From contig CAZVNM010000001.1 in the NCBI GenBank assembly GCA_964628685.1, forward strand, positions 434,001 to 498,000: DNA of 64,000 nt. Direction: 5' to 3'. Position 1 is the first letter of the stretch; each line of letters starts with the position of its first letter. Shown in pieces: positions 49,948 to 58,284 of this stretch. The notes under the pieces were generated by a model. The model made no database searches. It had not been told where the DNA came from and worked only from the letters and a program-made list of their open reading frames with translations. This DNA is from CALMEC01 sp964628685 (lineage in GTDB: Bacteria > Actinomycetota > Thermoleophilia > Miltoncostaeales > Miltoncostaeaceae). A program made the position numbers and the translations under genes.

Positions 49948-51025
49948 TCACCGCGGCCAGCACCGCGCTCATGATGAACACGACGATGGCGACCTCGGTC
50001 CCCACACCCCCCAATCGCCAGATGCCCACGTCCTCGGCCGCGGCGCCGATGAACCTGATGACCAGCGACACGTGCAGGATCGCCAGCGGCACGTACATGA
50101 AGGCGCGGTAGGGCAGCCGACCGCCGGTGACCGCCGGGAAGATGACCGGGGCGTGGGCGAAGATCATCGAGAACACGAACCCCAGGAAGATCGCGTGGAG
50201 GCCTGCGTCCATCGCCGCCAGGCCGCGCAGTGCGTCGGAGGCGATCCAGATGACGCCGGCGACCGCCAGCCACACGTAGCCGGCGATGAACGCGATGGCC
50301 ATGTAGCGGGTGAGTCCCTTCATCCGCACCGTGCGCCGTGCGATGTCGTACCGGGCGAGCCAGAGCGGTTGGCCCAGGAGGCCCACGCCGGCGATGCGGT
50401 AGCCCCACGTGGACGAGAACGGGCCGACGGCGAGGCCCGCGCAGAAGACCACGATGATGGCGACGAAGATCCAGCGCGCCACGGGGCCGGGGCGGACGAT
50501 CCGCGAGAGCTCCAGCCGCTCACCGACGATCGTCATGATGAGGAAGCCCGCGAGGAAGGGCACCATGGTGGCGATGGGACGGTCGGCCACCCACAGCGCG
50601 GAGCCGACCACCCAGGAGAGCGAGCCCAGCATCATCACGACGTGGTGACGCTCCGGCTGACGCTGCACGAGCAGCATGTTGACCGCCAGCATCGTGAGTG
50701 CGGCGATCAGGAAGAGGATGCGCCCCGCCGGACCCGGCACGCCGAAGATGAGGAGCACGGCCCCCACCCCGGCGCAGATCGGTGCGACGTAGGGCCATGA
50801 CCGGCGCAGAGCCACGGCGCGCTCGATGCTGATCACGACGCCCAGGAAGCCGCTCACCATGATGGGGCCGTGGAGCATGGCGAGATCGGGCCGCAGCTGC
50901 GGCAGGTCGAGACCCAGTCGCAGGAGCCCCGCCCAGAGCGCCGCCAGCAGGGCGAACCCGCCGGGGATCATCACCACCAGGCGCTCCGGCTTGATCCCGC
51001 GCCTGGGGACGCCCGCCACGCTCAT
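49862..51025 (-). CDS. NnrS-like multi-pass membrane protein
   Basis: 387 residues with about 11-12 transmembrane helices. HGPIMVSGFLGVVISIERAVAL and GLHAIFLGFVFSMIFAHAPVIFPAV resemble NnrS, a haem- and copper-containing membrane protein linked to nitric oxide tolerance. Conserved His in these segments would be metal ligands. It is coupled to the DUF59 gene upstream (ATGA) and overlaps the VanZ-like gene antisense at its 3' end. NO-related function is inferred from family and neighbours. Confidence 0.72.
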   Translation of the reverse strand: MSVAGVPRRGIKPERLVVMIPGGFALLAALWAGLLRLGLDLPQLRPDLAMLHGPIMVSGFLGVVISIERAVALRRSWPYVAPICAGVGAVLLIFGVPGPAGRILFLIAALTMLAVNMLLVQRQPERHHVVMMLGSLSWVVGSALWVADRPIATMVPFLAGFLIMTIVGERLELSRIVRPGPVARWIFVAIIVVFCAGLAVGPFSSTWGYRIAGVGLLGQPLWLARYDIARRTVRMKGLTRYMAIAFIAGYVWLAVAGVIWIASDALRGLAAMDAGLHAIFLGFVFSMIFAHAPVIFPAVTGGRLPYRAFMYVPLAILHVSLVIRFIGAAAEDVGIWRLGGVGTEVAIVVFIMSAVLAAVITPAAGVRRAPATTAPQGSQAPSRPRRT

Positions 51026-51348
51026 GACATGCCGAGGAAGCGCCGGCCGAGCTCACCGATCTCGTCGGGCGTCCATTTGGGGGTCATCTCGCAGTCGGTG
51101 GTCACGAGCGGTGCCCCCGGCAGTTCGGTGAGGACCTCGGCGATGCGCTCCTCGAAGTAGTGCGTGAGGGGGCAGGCCGGGGTGGTGACGGTGTAGCGCA
51201 CGTGGATGTGGTGCGGCTCGATCCGCACGCCGCGCACGAGGCCCATCTCGACGATGTCGACGCCCAGCTCGGGGTCGGGGATCGTCGCGAGCAGACGCCG
51301 GACCGTCTGTTCGTCGATCGCCTGTTCCGTATGCGCGGCCACGTCCAT
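51022..51348 (-). CDS. DUF59/MIP18-like iron-sulfur assembly protein
   Basis: 108 residues. DUF59 motifs DPELGVDIVEMGLVRGVRI and VRYTVTTPACPLTHYFEERI (with the conserved Cys) are clear. Such proteins assist iron-sulfur cluster maturation or phenylacetate oxygenase assembly (PaaD). The ATG at 51348 is used; no strong RBS is visible. It diverges from a DUF2249 gene with an inverted repeat between the starts and is coupled to the NnrS-like gene. Confidence 0.82.
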   Translation of the reverse strand: MDVAAHTEQAIDEQTVRRLLATIPDPELGVDIVEMGLVRGVRIEPHHIHVRYTVTTPACPLTHYFEERIAEVLTELPGAPLVTTDCEMTPKWTPDEIGELGRRFLGMS

Positions 51349-51354
51349 TTCGGT

Positions 51355-51377
51355 TTTGTACACTACCAGTATGCAAA
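51355..51377. promoter_or_regulatory. inverted repeat between divergent DUF59 and DUF2249 genes
   Basis: Arms TTTGTACACT and AGTATGCAAA match at 8 of 10 positions around a 3-nt centre (ACC). It sits in the AT-rich divergent promoter region and is well placed to bind a dimeric regulator serving both directions. Confidence 0.45.
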
Positions 51378-51424
51378 CAGCGTGCCCGCCCGATGCGGCC
51401 CGCACCGACACCGAGAGGAACAGC

Positions 51425-51664
51425 ATGAGCGACGACCAGCGGATCGACGTGCGGGAGATCCCGCCGCGTGAGCGGCACCCCAAGATCTTCGCGATGTTCG
51501 AGGCCCTGTCGCCCGGCGAGACGTTCGAGCTCGTCAACGACCACGACCCGAAGCCCCTGTACTACCAGTTCGCCGCGGAGCACGCGGACCGCTTCACCTG
51601 GGATTACCTGGAGCAGGGCCCGGAGGTCTGGCGCGTGCAGATCGGGCAGCCGCCCGCCGCGTAG
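51425..51664 (+). CDS. DUF2249 domain protein
   Basis: 79 residues. IDVREIPPRERHPKIFAMFEALSPGETFELVNDHDPKPLYYQF and EVWRVQIG are typical of DUF2249, small domains found near nitrogen-oxide and haem-handling genes. GAGAGGA precedes the ATG. Biochemical role unknown. Confidence 0.83.
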   Translation: MSDDQRIDVREIPPRERHPKIFAMFEALSPGETFELVNDHDPKPLYYQFAAEHADRFTWDYLEQGPEVWRVQIGQPPAA

Positions 51665-51679
51665 GCGGAGGACGTCGGG

Positions 51680-51710
51680 ACCGGCCGGCTGCGCGAGGCG
51701 CCCGGCCGGT
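51680..51710. terminator. terminator after the DUF2249 gene
   Basis: Perfect 9-bp arms ACCGGCCGG/CCGGCCGGT with an inner GCGC/GCGC stem, 15 nt after the stop. Confidence 0.6.
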
Positions 51711-51835
51711 TCAACTTCATCCGGACCTCCCCGGGTGAGGGGTACCACGTGTGTGCTTCCGGTGCCTTCGTCGGTCTCGGAGCAACGACCGGCTCTCCAT
51801 CGCGCCCTAAGACCCCAGCCCGCGAGTCCGACGGC

Positions 51836-52324
51836 CTATCGACATGCGGCGACGCACGCGGACCTCGTCGTGACGTTACTAGTCCTCGGGCGTCGGGATG
51901 GCGCGCCGAAACGACGTTCAAGCGCCGATCTATCAGCACCGATTAACTCAATCCCCTCGAACAGCAGGGATTGCGCGGTGTGAATCTGGGCTACGATTCC
52001 ATTCCAGGCCACAACGAGGCAAGCAGGAAACAAGTACTCGGCGCATACGTCTTCGCCCTCTTGCATGCATATCACCTGGACGTTCGAACGTGATACTCAC
52101 CCGTGGTCCATCTTGGAGCCAATACGAAAGGGCCCAACACATTGACGACCGTCCCATGTGAGTTCACCAAGGCTACCGTTTCGCTCCACGGCTGTGCTCC
52201 TCACCTTTCTTGACGCGATTCGCCGCATCAGAATTATTACGGATCCTGTCGCGTATCGCGTTCTTCTCCCTCTTCGATCCGCGAGTCGTTCTCGTTCAGC
52301 GAGACGGTCTTCGCGCTCCGGCAA
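51836..52324 (-). pseudogene. degraded small gene, one in-frame stop
   Basis: Two peptides in one frame are separated by a TGA at 52097-52099. The upstream one ends DGRQCVGPFRIGSKMDHG and the downstream one contains WNGIVAQIHTAQSLLFEGIELIGADRSALERRFG. Together they resemble small proteins with a VGPFrlG...V.aIe...lLFeGi.L pattern. A single base change (TGA to CGA) would restore about 160 residues. The region has lower GC than its surroundings. Identity is uncertain. Confidence 0.3.
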
Positions 52325-52626
52325 CGGGTTGTTGAGGTCCGGGGCATCCCACTGGTCCGTTACGCCGTGGCGGTGCGGGTGAGGCGGGTACCGGGAGCCT
52401 CAGGCCATACCCGTACGTCGTACCCGCCGTCGTGAGCGAGAGGGTTCTGCCGCGAGGTCGCCTCTCGCGGCTTTCCCGCCGCCGGTCAGCTGGTTGCCGT
52501 CCGTGTCGTACGGGTACGTGTCGGCGACCCCCGGATTCGGCACACCGGCCTCACTTGAGCACCGCCGTCTGCGTTGCGGACCCGTCGCCGGACGCGTAGA
52601 CTTTTCCCTCAAGAGGGAGGCATTTG
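52325..52626. other. non-coding or degraded stretch upstream of the toxin-antitoxin pair
   Basis: No intact gene. On the minus strand at 52478-52543 the peptide VPNPGVADTYPYDTDGNQLT resembles parts of larger actinobacterial membrane proteins and may be a gene fragment. The last 60 bp hold the promoter and RBS (GGGAGG) of the antitoxin-like gene. Confidence 0.4.
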
Positions 52627-53235
52627 ATGGGCGTCGGAGTGCTGAATCGGAGTGAGGTGGCTGCGCTGGCGCAGGTGTCGCGGCGCCAGGTCGACAAGGC
52701 CATCGAAAACCGGGTGCTCCGCGAGGACGGATCAGGCCCCCGACGGCTGCCGGCGGCTGCCGTCGAGGTGCTTACCGCCCTGCACGCGAACAGCGGCCTT
52801 CCACTTCCCGTGCAGCGAGCATTGGCCGAGGCGCTGATCACCACGCGGCGCGGCGGTGCGTGGATCACGCTCGGCACCGACGGGCTCGGCTTCAAGCGCT
52901 CACCGGCGGTTCTCGAGCGCCGCCGCACCACCGATCGCTACCTGACCCTGCGCGAGCGGTACCTCAGCGAACGGCCCGACGTGATGGGTGGCGAGCCCGT
53001 GGTCCGCGGCACGCGCCTGCCACTTCGCATGCTCGCCGACCGTGCCGCAGATGCCGGCGTCGAATCCGTCGCCCGCGAGTACGACGTGGACACGGACGCC
53101 GTCTGGTTTGCCGAACGCTGGGCCGCAGCCAACCCGCGTGTCGGCCGACCACCGACCCGACCGACGCCGGTCGACCCGAGGGCAAGGACCCGGTACATCG
53201 CTGCCCGCCACGCGCGGCCTACACGCGGGGAGTGA
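52627..53235 (+). CDS. DUF433 antitoxin-like protein with N-terminal HTH
   Basis: 202 residues. The N-terminal part, LNRSEVAALAQVSRRQVDKAIENRVL, looks like a helix-turn-helix. The C-terminal part is a DUF433 domain: RYLSERPDVMGGEPVVRGTRLPLRMLADRAADAGVESVAREYDV. DUF433 proteins are commonly paired with DUF5615 PIN-like toxins, as here. The ATG at 52627 follows GGGAGG. Its stop overlaps the next gene (GTGA). Confidence 0.8.
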   Translation: MGVGVLNRSEVAALAQVSRRQVDKAIENRVLREDGSGPRRLPAAAVEVLTALHANSGLPLPVQRALAEALITTRRGGAWITLGTDGLGFKRSPAVLERRRTTDRYLTLRERYLSERPDVMGGEPVVRGTRLPLRMLADRAADAGVESVAREYDVDTDAVWFAERWAAANPRVGRPPTRPTPVDPRARTRYIAARHARPTRGE

Positions 53236-53626
53236 GACTCTGGTTCGACGAGTGCCTGAGCCCCCGACTCGTCGAGATCTTCCAGGATCAGCTGCCGGTC
53301 ACCTGCAACCGCGATCGGCAACTGCTGGGTGCGCCGGACCATGAGGTCGCCCGCCGAGCGATGGACGGCGACTTCATCCTGGTGACCAACAACGCGGTCG
53401 ACTTCCGACGGATCCTCGTCGACGCACCCGACGGAGTCCATCCCTGTGGGATCGCGATCCCACAGGGCGCAGCCGAACAACAGGCCAATGCGATCGAGAA
53501 GGCGCTCACAGCAGTCCGCCGCGCCGCCGCCACCGCAGACGAGGCGCCCGACGACTTCAGGTCGGACGCTGGTGCGTCGTCCACGATGACGGATCCATCC
53601 ACATCAGCGGACTCCCAGACGACTGA
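53232..53626 (+). CDS. DUF5615 PIN-like toxin, C-terminus frameshifted
   Basis: The start, VRLWFDECLSPRLVEIFQDQL, and DHEVARRAMDGDFILVTNNAVDFRRIL match DUF5615 (Mut7-C/PIN-like) toxins of about 120 residues, with acidic residues expected for nuclease metal binding. In its own frame the gene runs on to 54428 as antisense to yaaA. A one-base shift near 53550-53570 instead gives LQVGRWCVVHDDGSIHIS and a stop at 53626, a more protein-like end. I give the shorter extent. The 5' end is coupled to the antitoxin gene. Confidence 0.55.
53442..53467. repeat. perfect 26-bp palindrome inside the toxin gene
   Basis: The half-site CCCTGTGGGATCG is followed directly by its exact complement, with no loop. 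It codes for part of the conserved CGIAIPQG segment in one direction. It could form a cruciform or bind a dimeric protein. Confidence 0.7.
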
Positions 53627-53645
53627 CGAACGGACGTCGCCCCCC

Positions 53646-54395
53646 TCACCCCGGCGGCACCACGCTGAGCGTCCACGGACCACCCCTCCGGGCCGGCGCC
53701 TCCAGCCACGTCTCGAACGCCTCCCCCACCAGGTCGGCCAGCGCCTGCGGCGTGCGCGGGTCTCCCGCCGCCAGGCACAGGTGCCGCGCCACCAACCCGC
53801 GCGTGTGCTTGGCACCGTGCGACGCGCCCGGCACCCGCACGTGCACCCAGCGGTCGGCGAGTTCGCCCTGCGGACGCCACGCCGCCACGTACGGCGTCGA
53901 ACGGCAGTCGACGATGCAGCCGCGCCCGACCGCGGCGGGAAGCACCGCCTCCAGGTGAGGTCGCCACGCCGCCGCCAGCGGGCCGATGCCGGGGAGATCG
54001 ACGTCCATGGCCAGGCGGTACGGGACGATGCGGTCGGTCCAGCGGACGGCGCCGAAGAGCGCCGACACCACCAGCAGGCGTCGGGCGGCCCGCCTGCGCG
54101 CGGCCGGGTCGAGGGACGCCGGGTCGAGTGCGTCGTAGAGCACTCCGGTGTAGACATCGGCAACCGGCGTGGCGGGCGCGGTGGCGAGGTCGAGGTTGCG
54201 GTCGATCTCGTCACGAAGACGAGGACTGACGCCGAGCACCGCATGCGCGTCGTCACGTGCGCTCACCGTCGCCAGGGCGTCCGCCACCCGCTCGCGCATG
54301 GGGGCGAGATCGGGGAACGCGAGGCGCGACGGATCGACCGGCCGGCCGCGGGCACGACCCCACTTGGACTCGGATGGCGGCAGCAGGATCAGCAC
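53646..54395 (-). CDS. yaaA: peroxide stress protein YaaA
   Basis: 249 residues. YaaA/UPF0246 marks are LILLPPSESK at the N-terminus, YTGVLYDALD, ALFGAVRWTDRIVPYRLAM, VDCRSTPYVAAW and HTRGLVARHL. In E. coli YaaA limits free iron and DNA damage during peroxide stress. The GTG at 54395 overlaps the acetyltransferase stop by 7 nt. The opposite strand carries the run-on frame of the toxin gene. Confidence 0.88.
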   Translation of the reverse strand: MLILLPPSESKWGRARGRPVDPSRLAFPDLAPMRERVADALATVSARDDAHAVLGVSPRLRDEIDRNLDLATAPATPVADVYTGVLYDALDPASLDPAARRRAARRLLVVSALFGAVRWTDRIVPYRLAMDVDLPGIGPLAAAWRPHLEAVLPAAVGRGCIVDCRSTPYVAAWRPQGELADRWVHVRVPGASHGAKHTRGLVARHLCLAAGDPRTPQALADLVGEAFETWLEAPARRGGPWTLSVVPPG

Positions 54396-54940
54396 GCCGG
54401 CGCCGGATCGGACCGCAGCCGCACGTAGATCGCGAGATCGCGGAACACGCCGTTCTTGCACACGGCGCGGGGCTGCACCGACTCGAGGCGATACCCGCAC
54501 TTCTCGAGCACGCGACCGGAGGCGGGGTTGCCGGAGAAGACATCACCGTGCAGCCGCTCCATCGGCGTCTCGCGCAGCAGGTGCTCGGTGAACGCCGACC
54601 GGGCCTCGGTGGCGAGGCCCGCGCCCCAGTGGTCGACCCCCAGCCAGTACCCCACCTCACCGGTGAAGCGGTACACGTCCAGGCCGGGCGTCATGCCGAT
54701 GCAGCCGATGAGCGTCTGGCCGCGCCAGATGCCCAGGGACGACAGCGGATGGGTCTCACCCGAGCCGAGCCACGAGATGAACCGGCGCGCGTCGCGCAGA
54801 CCGTAGGGGCTGGGGAAACCGTCGCGCAGGTTGACCGCGATGCGCGAATCGTCGGCGATGCGGGCGAGCGCCCGGGCATCGGAGTGCCGCAGTGGGCCCA
54901 TGGCGAGCCGTGGGGTGACGATCGTGTCGCGGACGCGCAT
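54389..54940 (-). CDS. GNAT family N-acetyltransferase
   Basis: 183 residues. RimJ/RimL-like start (DTIVTPRLAMGPLRHSDARALARI), then GEVGYWLGVDHWGAGLATEARSAF (acetyl-CoA loop) and SGNPASGRVLEKCGYRLE. Acetylates an amine of a small molecule or protein N-terminus; the substrate is unknown. It is co-transcribed with yaaA. Confidence 0.85.
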   Translation of the reverse strand: MRVRDTIVTPRLAMGPLRHSDARALARIADDSRIAVNLRDGFPSPYGLRDARRFISWLGSGETHPLSSLGIWRGQTLIGCIGMTPGLDVYRFTGEVGYWLGVDHWGAGLATEARSAFTEHLLRETPMERLHGDVFSGNPASGRVLEKCGYRLESVQPRAVCKNGVFRDLAIYVRLRSDPAPAC

Positions 54941-54987
54941 GCCCTGATTCTGCCCGCCGCGGCGGCCGGGAACCCCGACGCGGAGGA

Positions 54988-55299
54988 TCAGCCCGGCGGC
55001 GGGGACTGGCCGAACATGCGGGCGGCGTCGATGCGCAGGTCGGGTGCCAGGGTCACCCGGGGATCCTGGGCGGTGTGCGCACCCAGGGCCACCGCCACCA
55101 GACGGCGCTCCTCCAGATCGCCCAGCGCGCCCATGACCGCCAGGATCCCGCGGCGGTCGGCCTCCATCCCCAACTCGGTGGCCGCGGTCGTCACCGACAG
55201 CGCCACCACGCCGTCCTGCGGGCGTCCCTCGTCCAGCCACTGCAGCACCAGGAGCATCTCGAGCCGCTTGGCCAGGTCGTCGGTCGCCGGGTCGCCCAT
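54988..55299 (-). CDS. hypothetical protein, winged-helix-like
   Basis: 103 residues. LAKRLEMLLVLQWLDEGRPQDGVVALSVTTAATELGMEADRRGILAVMGALGDLEERRLVAVALG is predicted alpha-helical with a possible wing. It could be a small regulator or ribosome-associated protein, but no family is recognised. It diverges from sucC, with the start codons 131 bp apart. Confidence 0.6.
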   Translation of the reverse strand: MGDPATDDLAKRLEMLLVLQWLDEGRPQDGVVALSVTTAATELGMEADRRGILAVMGALGDLEERRLVAVALGAHTAQDPRVTLAPDLRIDAARMFGQSPPPG

Positions 55300-55430
55300 G
55301 CGCCCGATGGTAATGGCCGGTCCCACCACGCCGCGCAGGGACAGGCGTCCGTGGCCCGGCGGCCAGCTCGGGGGGTAGGATCCGAATGCCCGCAACCAGG
55401 GCGATTTGTCGATCGCGGAAGGGTGGACGT

Positions 55431-56579
55431 TTGGATCTGTTCGAGTATCAGGGCAAGGAGCTCTTCGCCCGCCACGGCATCCCGGTGCCGACCGGCGAGA
55501 CGGCGGAGACCCCGGCCGAGGCGAAGGCCGCGGCCGAGCGCATCGGCGGCACCGTCGTCGTCAAGGCGCAGGTGCAGGTGGGTGGCCGCGGCAAGGCCGG
55601 CGGCATCAAGCTGGCCGCCACGCCGGAGGAGGCCGAAGCGCGCGCCGGGGAGATCCTCGGCATGGACATCAAGGGCCACACCGTCCACCGCGTGTGGGTC
55701 GAGGCGGCGTCCGAGATCGAGAAGGAGTACTACGCCTCGATCACGTTCGACCGCAGCGCCAAGCAGCCGCTCGTCATGCTGTCGGCCATGGGCGGCGTCG
55801 ACATCGAGGCCGTCGCCGAGGAGCACCCCGACAAGCTGGCGCGCCTGCACGTGGACGCGCTCACCGGATTCCAGGCGCACCACGCGCGCCGCCTCTGCTA
55901 CGAGGCCGGCATCGACGACGTGGCCATGAAGGGCGTCATCGACATCCTGCTGAAGCTCTACGGGGGCTTCGTCGACCTGGACGCGATGCTGTTCGAGGTG
56001 AACCCGCTCATCCTCACCAAGGACGGCCGGGTGATCGCCCTGGACGCCAAGGTGACGATCGACAACAACTCGCTCTACCGTCACCCCGACATCGCCGCGC
56101 TGCAGGAGGCCACCACCTCCGACCCGCAGGAGCGCATGGCGCAGGAGAAGGGCGTCACGTACGTGAAGCTGGACGGTGACGTCGGCATCCTCGGCAACGG
56201 CGCCGGGCTCGTCATGAGCACCCTGGACGTGGTCGCCCTGGCCGGCGGCCGCCCCGCCAACTTCCTGGACGCCGGCGGTGGGTCGAAGTCGGAGGAGGTC
56301 GTCTCGGCGCTGGAGGTGCTCCTGTCTGACGACAAGGTGAAGACGCTCCTCATCAACATCTTCGGCGGCATCACCCGCTGCGACGAGGTGGCCGAGGGCC
56401 TGCTCACCGCGATCGACCAGCTGGGCACGAAGATCCCGATCGTGGTGCGCCTGGACGGCACCAACGAGGAGGAGGGTCGCAAGATCATCAAGGACCGCGC
56501 GCCCGAGAACGTCGTGGTCGAAGCCACCATGCTGTCGGCCGCCGAGCGCGCCGTCGCGCTTGCGAAGGAGGCCGCATGA
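55431..56579 (+). CDS. sucC: succinyl-CoA synthetase (ADP-forming) beta subunit
   Basis: 382 residues. ATP-grasp start DLFEYQGKELFARHGIPVPTG, nucleotide-binding VVKAQVQVGGRGKAGGIKLA and the subunit-interface part TLLINIFGGITRCDEVAEGL. Converts succinyl-CoA to succinate with ATP formation in the TCA cycle; the nearby mutase pathway feeds it. The TTG at 55431 follows GGAAGGG and gives the normal N-terminus; an in-frame ATG at 55386 is less likely. Confidence 0.93.
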   Translation: MDLFEYQGKELFARHGIPVPTGETAETPAEAKAAAERIGGTVVVKAQVQVGGRGKAGGIKLAATPEEAEARAGEILGMDIKGHTVHRVWVEAASEIEKEYYASITFDRSAKQPLVMLSAMGGVDIEAVAEEHPDKLARLHVDALTGFQAHHARRLCYEAGIDDVAMKGVIDILLKLYGGFVDLDAMLFEVNPLILTKDGRVIALDAKVTIDNNSLYRHPDIAALQEATTSDPQERMAQEKGVTYVKLDGDVGILGNGAGLVMSTLDVVALAGGRPANFLDAGGGSKSEEVVSALEVLLSDDKVKTLLINIFGGITRCDEVAEGLLTAIDQLGTKIPIVVRLDGTNEEEGRKIIKDRAPENVVVEATMLSAAERAVALAKEAA

Positions 56580-57445
56580 GCATCCTGGTCGACCAGAACA
56601 CGAAGCTCGTGGTGCAGGGCATCACCGGCCGCGAGGGCGCCTTCCACGCCACGCGCAACAAGGCCTACGGCACCAACGTCGTCGCCGGCGTCACGCCGGG
56701 CAAGGGCGGCCAGGACGTCGAGGGCATCCCGGTCTTCAACACCCTGCACGACGCGGTGCAGGAGACCGGCGCCAACACCGCCATGGTGTTCGTGCCGCCG
56801 CGCTTCGCCGCCGACGCGCTCTACGAGTCCATCGAGAGTGGTGTGGAGCTCATCATCTGCATCACCGAGGGCATCCCCGCCCACGACATGCTGCGCATCT
56901 ACACGCACCTGAAGCGCAACGACCAGACCCTCATCGGCCCCAACTGCCCGGGCGTCATCAGCCCCGGCCGCGGGACCGTGGGCATCATGCCGACGCAGGT
57001 GTTCACCCCGGGCCGCGTGGGCCTCGTGAGCCGAAGCGGCACGCTGACCTACCAGATCTCCAAGGAGCTGGGTGACCTCGGCATCGGCCAGAGCACTGTG
57101 GTCGGCATCGGCGGCGACCCTGTCGTGGGCAGCTCGTTCATCGACATCCTCGGCAAGTTCGAGGCCGACGACGAGACCGACCTGGTGGTCATGGTCGGCG
57201 AGATCGGCGGCGACGAGGAGGAGAAGGCCGCGGCCTACATCGCCGAGAACATGAAGACCCCGGTGGTGTCGTACATCGCGGGCTTCCAGGCCCCGCCCGG
57301 CAAGCAGATGGGTCACGCCGGGGCCATCATCACCGGCTCGTCCGGAACCGCCCAGGGCAAGAAGGACGCCCTCGAGGCCAAGGGCATCCGCGTGGGGACC
57401 AACCCCACCGAGGTGGCCAAGATCGCCAAGGAAGTGCTGGGCTGA
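56576..57445 (+). CDS. sucD: succinyl-CoA synthetase alpha subunit
   Basis: 289 residues. SILVDQNTKLVVQGITGREGAFHAT (CoA site), LIGPNCPGVISPGRGTVGIMP and the phosphohistidine loop GHAGAIITGSSGTAQGKKDALE. Forms the heterotetramer with SucC. The ATG overlaps the sucC stop, and a perfect hairpin follows. Confidence 0.95.
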   Translation: MSILVDQNTKLVVQGITGREGAFHATRNKAYGTNVVAGVTPGKGGQDVEGIPVFNTLHDAVQETGANTAMVFVPPRFAADALYESIESGVELIICITEGIPAHDMLRIYTHLKRNDQTLIGPNCPGVISPGRGTVGIMPTQVFTPGRVGLVSRSGTLTYQISKELGDLGIGQSTVVGIGGDPVVGSSFIDILGKFEADDETDLVVMVGEIGGDEEEKAAAYIAENMKTPVVSYIAGFQAPPGKQMGHAGAIITGSSGTAQGKKDALEAKGIRVGTNPTEVAKIAKEVLG

Positions 57446-57452
57446 CATCGTC

Positions 57453-57480
57453 GGTCGGGGGCCGTCCGCGGCCCCCGACC
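57453..57480. terminator. terminator of sucCD
   Basis: Perfect 12-bp arms (GGTCGGGGGCCG and its complement) with loop TCCG, 7 nt after the sucD stop. Confidence 0.7.
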
Positions 57481-57535
57481 GCGCCCGCACCCCGGGCCGC
57501 TGTGCGCCGCCGAGGCGGGAACTATGCTGCCCGGG

Positions 57536-58261
57536 ATGCGCATCACCACCCGCCTCCTCCCCCTCGTCGTCGCCTGCGGCATCGTCGCCGCCGGAGCCTC
57601 GGCCGAGACCATCCAGACATCGGACGCCCCGCACGAGCTGGGGCCGCTCCCCGAGCGCCCGACGAAGGAGAAGGGCGCCTGGACCGCCCACATCGCGGCA
57701 CCGACGATCGCCCACGCCCGACCGGGCGCCGGGGCCCGCACGAGGCTCTCGGCGTTCACGCCGTGGACCCTCACGCCGAGTGTCTACCTGGTGATGGAGG
57801 CACGGGACGTGAACGGCGTGCGCTGGCTGCGCATCCAGCTGCCGCAGCGGCCCAACGGTCGCACCGGCTGGGTTCGGGAGGAGCAGGTCGTCCTCAAGAA
57901 GACCCGCACCTGGATCACCGTCTCCAACGCCCGGCGGACCGTGACGGTGCACGTGGGCGGCAAAGCCCGTCGCACCTTCAGGGCCTCGGTCGGAACCGGC
58001 GGCACCCCCACCCCCAGGGGGCTCTTCGCGATCTACGACCCGGTGCCCACCGGCGGCCCGCTGGGCCCCCACATCCTGGTGATCACCGCCCACAGCAACG
58101 TGCTGAAGACGTTCGCCGGGGGTGACGGCGTGGTCGGCATCCACGGCTGGCCGTCGTCGGTGGGACAGGCCGCATCGCACGGATGCGTCCGACTGTCGCG
58201 CAGCGGCATCGCCGCCCTGCGCACGTTCGCCCAGCCGGGCACGCCGGTCGAGATCATCTGA
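57536..58261 (+). CDS. secreted L,D-transpeptidase (YkuD domain)
   Basis: 241 residues. A signal peptide (about 1-24) precedes an SH3-like segment (about 50-115, with WLRIQLPQRPNGRTGWV). The C-terminal YkuD domain has TPTPRGLFAIYDP, GIHGWPSS and the catalytic SHGCVRLS near residue 216. It makes 3-3 crosslinks in peptidoglycan. An in-frame ATG at 57524 is an alternative; TATGCT there may be a -10 element, giving a nearly leaderless mRNA. Confidence 0.88.
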   Translation: MRITTRLLPLVVACGIVAAGASAETIQTSDAPHELGPLPERPTKEKGAWTAHIAAPTIAHARPGAGARTRLSAFTPWTLTPSVYLVMEARDVNGVRWLRIQLPQRPNGRTGWVREEQVVLKKTRTWITVSNARRTVTVHVGGKARRTFRASVGTGGTPTPRGLFAIYDPVPTGGPLGPHILVITAHSNVLKTFAGGDGVVGIHGWPSSVGQAASHGCVRLSRSGIAALRTFAQPGTPVEII

Positions 58262-58264
58262 ACC

Positions 58265-58284
58265 CGGGGTCGGCCCGGACCCCG
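58265..58284. terminator. short hairpin after the L,D-transpeptidase gene
   Basis: 7-bp arms CGGGGTC/GACCCCG with a 6-nt loop, starting 4 nt after the stop. Confidence 0.5.

Noticed and set aside
53232..54428. 398-residue open frame continuing from the toxin gene
   Set aside because: Beyond about 53560 the translation is Arg/Pro-rich and lies antisense to the well-supported yaaA gene; this is a shadow frame reached through a probable frameshift.
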